From positions 1-5,936 of the forward strand of contig CAMZDH010000043.1 of assembly GCA_947305345.1 (NCBI GenBank): a stretch of DNA of 5,936 nucleotides, given 5' to 3'. Below are positions 1 to 5,936 of this stretch, piece by piece. The DNA is from an uncultured Lachnospiraceae bacterium. Its GTDB lineage: Bacteria > Bacillota > Clostridia > Lachnospirales > Lachnospiraceae. Numbering within the stretch: the stretch's first letter is position 1; each line of letters starts with the position of its first letter. Made by a program: the position numbers and the translations under genes. The notes under the pieces were generated by a model, which was not told the origin of the DNA, ran no database searches, and saw nothing but the letters and a program-made list of their open reading frames with translations.

Positions 1-758
1 AGTCGCGGTCCTCGCCGCTCTCCGCTTCCGTCATCTTCTGCTTCGCGGTCACGTGCCGGACGGAATTGAGGAGGTCCCGGTAGACGATCGCATTCTCATA
101 ATCCTCCTTTAAGGAGGCTTCTTTCATTTTGGTTTTCAGCTCCTGCTCGATCTCGTGCGCGTTGCCTTCGAGAAAGCGGATCACGCGGTCGATGTTCGCG
201 CGGTAGACTTCCGCCGGGACGTTGCCCGTGCAGGGCGCGAGGCAGAGGCCCATGTGGTAGTTCAGGCAGGGGCGGTCCTTCCCGGCGTCCCGCGGCAGCA
301 TGCGGCTGCAGGTGCGGATCGGAAACAGGCGGCGCAGGAGCTCGATCGTGTCCTTGACCGCGAAGGCCGACGTGTACGGGCCGAAATAGCGGCTCTTGTC
401 GCGCTTCATGCTGCGGGTCATCTGGACCCGCGGATAATCTTCCTGCACGGTCACGCGGATGAAGGGATAGCCCTTGTCGTCCACGAGCATCGTGTTGTAT
501 TTCGGGCGGTATTCCTTGATGAGGTTGCATTCCAGAACGAGCGCCTCGGTCTCGGAGTCCGTGACGATGTACTCGAACCACTGAATGCGTTCCACCATCT
601 TCTGGATCTTCAGCGTTTTCCCGCGGGACGACTGGAAATACTGCCGCACCCGGTTCTTCAGGACGACGGCCTTGCCGACGTAAATGATCTCGTCGGAAGC
701 GTCGTGCATCAGATAAACGCCCGGCTTTGACGGGATCTTTTTCAGTTCTTCCTGAATG

Positions 759-775
<17 letters not shown>
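1..775 (-). CDS. uvrC: UvrC, excinuclease ABC subunit C, N-terminal 258 residues (3' part outside window)
   Basis: UvrC makes both incisions around a DNA lesion during nucleotide excision repair, after UvrA/UvrB loading. Seen: the GIY-YIG nuclease domain that cuts on the 3' side, with GVY (19-21), YVG (32-34), NRVRQYF (41-47) and [18 protein letters not shown] (77-94). Next come four cysteines, C156, C170, C178 and C182, spaced much as those reported to hold an iron-sulphur cluster in E. coli UvrC. A UVR motif that contacts UvrB follows (about 205-241). The RNase H-like 5' nuclease and helix-hairpin-helix domains, some 340 residues by family length, lie beyond the window edge. The start is certain: a TAA in this frame lies only two codons upstream of the ATG. 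Pairing ftsH with uvrC has no obvious functional logic; the overlap suggests shared transcription. Confidence 0.97.
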
Positions 776-2708
<1,933 letters not shown>

Positions 2709-2711
<3 letters not shown>

Positions 2712-2724
2712 GCCGGTACCTCCT
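2709..2724 (-). promoter_or_regulatory. Strong ribosome site with TTG start codon of ftsH
   Basis: A full AGGAGG (2724-2719) lies 7 bases before TTG (2711-2709). In this frame a TGA stop occurs upstream, within the end of the lipoprotein gene, with no ATG or GTG between it and the TTG. The first ATG inside the gene would remove the first membrane segment. TTG is therefore the start. Confidence 0.88.
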
Positions 2725-2752
2725 GAATGCGATATGGCATCGGGTCATTCAA
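2723..2752 (-). promoter_or_regulatory. Small hairpin abutting the ftsH ribosome site
   Basis: The minus-strand RNA can fold with an outer stem UGAAUG (2751-2746) pairing CAUUCA (2729-2724), an inner stem CGAU/AUCG (2742-2739 with 2733-2730), a five-base loop GCCAU and a three-base bulge ACC on the 5' side. A G-U pair could extend it by one. The stem contains the stop codon of the lipoprotein gene and its foot includes the first base or two of the AGGAGG of ftsH. There is no U tract, so it is not an intrinsic terminator. It may modulate ftsH translation or mark an RNA processing site; stability was not computed. Confidence 0.4.
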
Positions 2753-3830
2753 TATATGTCACCCTCTCCTTAAGGAGATTTTGCGCGCGTTTGTACATGA
2801 CGTTCCTGGCGATGTATCCCTTCCCGTAGACCGCGATCATCTCCGTGTTGTCCGTAAGGCCGGTCGCCTCCTGGAACTCCGATTCGTCGATCTTCCATCC
2901 GACCTCCTCATAGAGCACCTGGAAAATGATCTCGCCGCAGGCCGTCTGGTAAGCATGCGCTTCGATCTGTTCGTCGGTCACGCCGGACTGTTTCGCGAGT
3001 TCCGCATAGGTCATGCCGTACTGCGTGTACGCGCTGGCGTCCAGCGCTTTTTTCGCGTAATTCGCCGCGGCCTCCGGGACGTTCTTCACGACGTCCATCT
3101 CCGAGATCGCTTTGACGATCTCGTTCCGCACGTAATAGTCGTAGTAGTTGTCGTAAAAATGTTTCCGGACGTCCTCGACGGTGTTCAGGCCGAAAACGCC
3201 GGTGAGTTCCGTGATCTCCGACTGCTTTTTCTCGACGAACTCATCCGTGAAGGCTTCCTTGATCGAATTGATCTTCACCGCGAAGACCGCGTCCTTGCCG
3301 GCAAGGTCCGCGTTGGTGTAGGGGTCCGGGAACGTCACTTCGACGTCGAATTCGTCTCCGGTCTCATGACCGATGATCTGCGTCAGGAAATCGTCGATGA
3401 ATTCGTTCGAACCCGCCGTCACCTCATGATTCTCCGCCGTGCCGCCGTCGAATTTGACGCCGTCCACGGAGCCGGAATAGTTGATGTTCACAAGGTCGCC
3501 CGCAATGATTGCGCGGTCCGTGACCTCGTCCGCAAGTTTAGTCTGGATCTCCTTCACCACATAGTCCGCATAGGAATCGGAAATGCGCTCGGCGTAGCTC
3601 TTGCTGATCTGAATGTCCGCAAAATCAAGACCTTCCACGCATTCTGCCGCAGTCATGCCTTTCAGATACCCGTAGTCGTCCAGGATCCCTGTGAAATCCG
3701 GGTCGTACGTGCCCGCGTTATTCTCTGCGGTCGTCTCTTCCGGGGCCGTGGTCTCCGTGTCCTTTTTGCAGCCCGCGAGCGCGGTCATCACGACAAGCAG
3801 CGCAAGCGTCCGTGTCAAAAACTTCCTCAT
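2745..3830 (-). CDS. Lipoprotein with trigger-factor-like FKBP prolyl isomerase and helical C-domain
   Basis: 361 residues from the chosen start. Residues 1-21 are a lipoprotein signal peptide: charged MRKFLTR, a hydrophobic core, and lipobox LAGC with Cys21 as the lipidation site. A Thr/Glu-rich spacer (about 25-40) follows, then an unassigned stretch to about 100. Residues 111-191 match the FKBP domain of trigger factor: GDLVNINYSG, DGVKFDGG, GSNEFIDDF and VTFPDPY-LAGKDAVFAVKI. The rest (192-361) is helix-rich and resembles the trigger factor C-terminal chaperone arms, with a NVPEAA motif typical of that region. The N-terminal ribosome-binding domain is absent, so this is not ordinary tig. 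Expected role: a membrane-anchored foldase outside the cell membrane, analogous in place to PrsA, catalysing proline cis-trans isomerisation or holding unfolded exported proteins; this is inference. An alternative start at 3857 overlaps the clpX stop as ATGA and would add nine residues before the signal peptide, giving 370 aa. Ends 33 bases before ftsH. Confidence 0.9.
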   Translation of the reverse strand: MRKFLTRTLALLVVMTALAGCKKDTETTAPEETTAENNAGTYDPDFTGILDDYGYLKGMTAAECVEGLDFADIQISKSYAERISDSYADYVVKEIQTKLADEVTDRAIIAGDLVNINYSGSVDGVKFDGGTAENHEVTAGSNEFIDDFLTQIIGHETGDEFDVEVTFPDPYTNADLAGKDAVFAVKINSIKEAFTDEFVEKKQSEITELTGVFGLNTVEDVRKHFYDNYYDYYVRNEIVKAISEMDVVKNVPEAAANYAKKALDASAYTQYGMTYAELAKQSGVTDEQIEAHAYQTACGEIIFQVLYEEVGWKIDESEFQEATGLTDNTEMIAVYGKGYIARNVMYKRAQNLLKERVTYIE

Positions 3831-3833
3831 GGT

Positions 3834-3843
3834 CCTTCCTCTC
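3834..3843 (-). promoter_or_regulatory. Ribosome binding site that decides the lipoprotein start
   Basis: The purine-rich stretch GAGAGGAAGG lies between the clpX stop and the ATG at 3830. Its GAGG is 7 bases from that ATG, a standard distance. The other in-frame ATG, at 3857, has no comparable site upstream. This favours 3830 as the main start. Confidence 0.75.
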
Positions 3844-3853
3844 TTTTCGCGGG

Positions 3854-5296
<1,443 letters not shown>

Positions 5297-5299
5297 TCC

Positions 5300-5936
5300 T
5301 TACTCCAAAATCTTTTCAATACTGACGAGCTTCACGACCACCGTAAAGATCCTGATCGCCTCGCGGACCTCTTCGAGCGTCGCAAAGCTCGGGGCGATCC
5401 GGATGTTGCTGTCTTCCGGATCCTTTTTATAGGGATAGGTCGCGCCGGCCCCGGTCATCGTGACCCCCGCTTCCTTCATTTTCGCAACGACCTTCTTCGC
5501 AAGGCCCGGCAGCGTATTGAAAGAGACGAAATAACCGCCCGCGGGATGCGACCACGCCGCGATGCCAAGCCCCGAAAGCTCGGCGGAAAGGATCTCCTCC
5601 ACCGCGTCGAACTTCGGCTTCAGGATCGCCGCGTGCTTCGCCATGTGCGCCCGGACACCGTCCATGTTCTTAAAATACCTCGCGTGCGCGAGCTGCGAGA
5701 TCTTGTTGTGCCCGATGATCTGGTTCAGCATGACGTTCAGGACGTCTTCAATGTTCGCCGTGCTCGCAGCGAGCGCGGAGATCGAATTGCTCGGGAACGT
5801 GATCTTCGAGAACGAAGCAAGCTCGTAGACGAGGTCCGGATGACCGGCCTTTTCGCATTCCTCCAGAATGTTCAGGATCTCCTTCGGATGCGCGGGATCC
5901 AGATGATGGACCATGTACGCGTTGTCCCAGAAAATG
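5300..5936 (-). CDS. PLP-dependent aspartate-type aminotransferase, C-terminal part (5' end outside window)
   Basis: About 211 residues are visible; the family is usually a little over 400, so roughly the N-terminal half lies outside the window. The frame stays open to the edge, so the Met at 5914 is internal. Visible signatures of a fold-type I aminotransferase, numbered from the first whole codon, are WDNAY (3-7), whose Asp and Tyr contact PLP; SFSKITF with the presumed Schiff-base lysine K44; PAGGYF (131-136); and NIRIAP with R179, the likely substrate carboxylate-binding arginine. The DNAY-VHHL context, the KITF motif and the GATYPY-KDP-NIRIAP block resemble the group represented by PF12897 (Asp_aminotransf, type Ic), known for transamination between aspartate or another amino acid and 2-oxoglutarate in the cytosol. 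Substrate is not decided by sequence. SNSIS follows KITF, where relatives as I recall them have a Gly-rich stretch. The TAA stop is 3 bases from the clpX start, which implies cotranscription. Confidence 0.9.
   Translation of the reverse strand, partial: IFWDNAYMVHHLDPAHPKEILNILEECEKAGHPDLVYELASFSKITFPSNSISALAASTANIEDVLNVMLNQIIGHNKISQLAHARYFKNMDGVRAHMAKHAAILKPKFDAVEEILSAELSGLGIAAWSHPAGGYFVSFNTLPGLAKKVVAKMKEAGVTMTGAGATYPYKKDPEDSNIRIAPSFATLEEVREAIRIFTVVVKLVSIEKILE
5303..5306 (-). promoter_or_regulatory. Ribosome binding site of clpX inside the aminotransferase end
   Basis: GGAG sits 6 bases before the clpX ATG at 5296 and overlaps the last sense codon (GAG) of the aminotransferase; the upstream TAA falls between it and the ATG. 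Ribosomes finishing the aminotransferase end on this site, so the two genes are probably translationally coupled. Confidence 0.75.

Noticed and set aside
96..581. Minus-strand open frame of 161 codons within uvrC
   Set aside because: It runs in a different frame from UvrC, whose GIY-YIG, cysteine and UVR motifs fill this region; the translation is Arg/Pro/His-rich without motifs.
641..673. UvrC reads GKAVVLKNR where many UvrC proteins have GKAKNLKNR
   Set aside because: Related Clostridia as I recall them also vary at these two positions, and the flanking catalytic motif residues are intact, so this looks like lineage variation.
2725..2750. Stem-loop as an intrinsic terminator between the lipoprotein gene and ftsH
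   Set aside because: No U tract follows the stem; a ribosome site follows directly instead, and the stem is short and bulged.
5300..5914. Met at 5914 as the aminotransferase start
   Set aside because: The frame continues upstream with the conserved WDNAY motif spanning that Met, so the gene simply runs off the window edge.

Overview
The window is a tightly packed stretch of bacterial chromosome. All five genes lie on the minus strand and read from high to low coordinates: a PLP aminotransferase (5' end outside the window), a ClpX-type unfoldase, a lipoprotein with a trigger-factor-like prolyl isomerase domain, the membrane protease FtsH, and the excinuclease subunit UvrC (3' part outside the window). 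Gaps are 3, 23 (or a 4-base overlap, depending on the start chosen) and 33 bases, and ftsH and uvrC overlap by 17 bases. No promoter or intrinsic terminator is visible, and no room exists for one between genes, so the layout reads as one polycistronic segment that enters and leaves the window. No stretch over 300 bases lacks a gene, and I saw no tRNA, rRNA, CRISPR array or mobile element.

The organism looks like a GC-rich member of Clostridia, probably Lachnospiraceae or a close relative. This rests on remembered resemblance of UvrC ([14 protein letters not shown] start, [12 protein letters not shown] region) and FtsH ([15 protein letters not shown] in the AAA+ lid) to that group, on strong AGGAGG-type ribosome sites, a TTG start, and a Gram-positive style lipoprotein. 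No database search was run.

Region by region: 5936-5300 is the C-terminal half of an aspartate-aminotransferase-type enzyme. 5296-3854 is a ClpX with an intact zinc-binding domain and ATPase core, but a long linker, a Tyr in the Walker A loop and no RKH pore loop. 3830-2745 is an exported, lipid-anchored FKBP/trigger-factor C-domain protein without a ribosome-binding domain. 2711-759 is a complete FtsH with two membrane segments, AAA+ and HEVGH protease, ending in a repetitive Ala/Pro/Glu tail. 775-1 is the N-terminal 258 residues of UvrC.

Functionally, the middle three genes form a protein-quality-control cluster that spans the membrane: a cytosolic unfoldase, an outward-facing folding factor, and a membrane-embedded protease. 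Their grouping echoes the common tig-clpP-clpX locus, but clpP is absent, the chaperone is relocated outside the membrane and the order is reversed. Whether they work together is inference; the sequence shows only linkage and tight spacing. The most interesting points are the ClpX divergence, the exported trigger-factor-like protein coupled to it, and a small hairpin that abuts the ftsH ribosome site.
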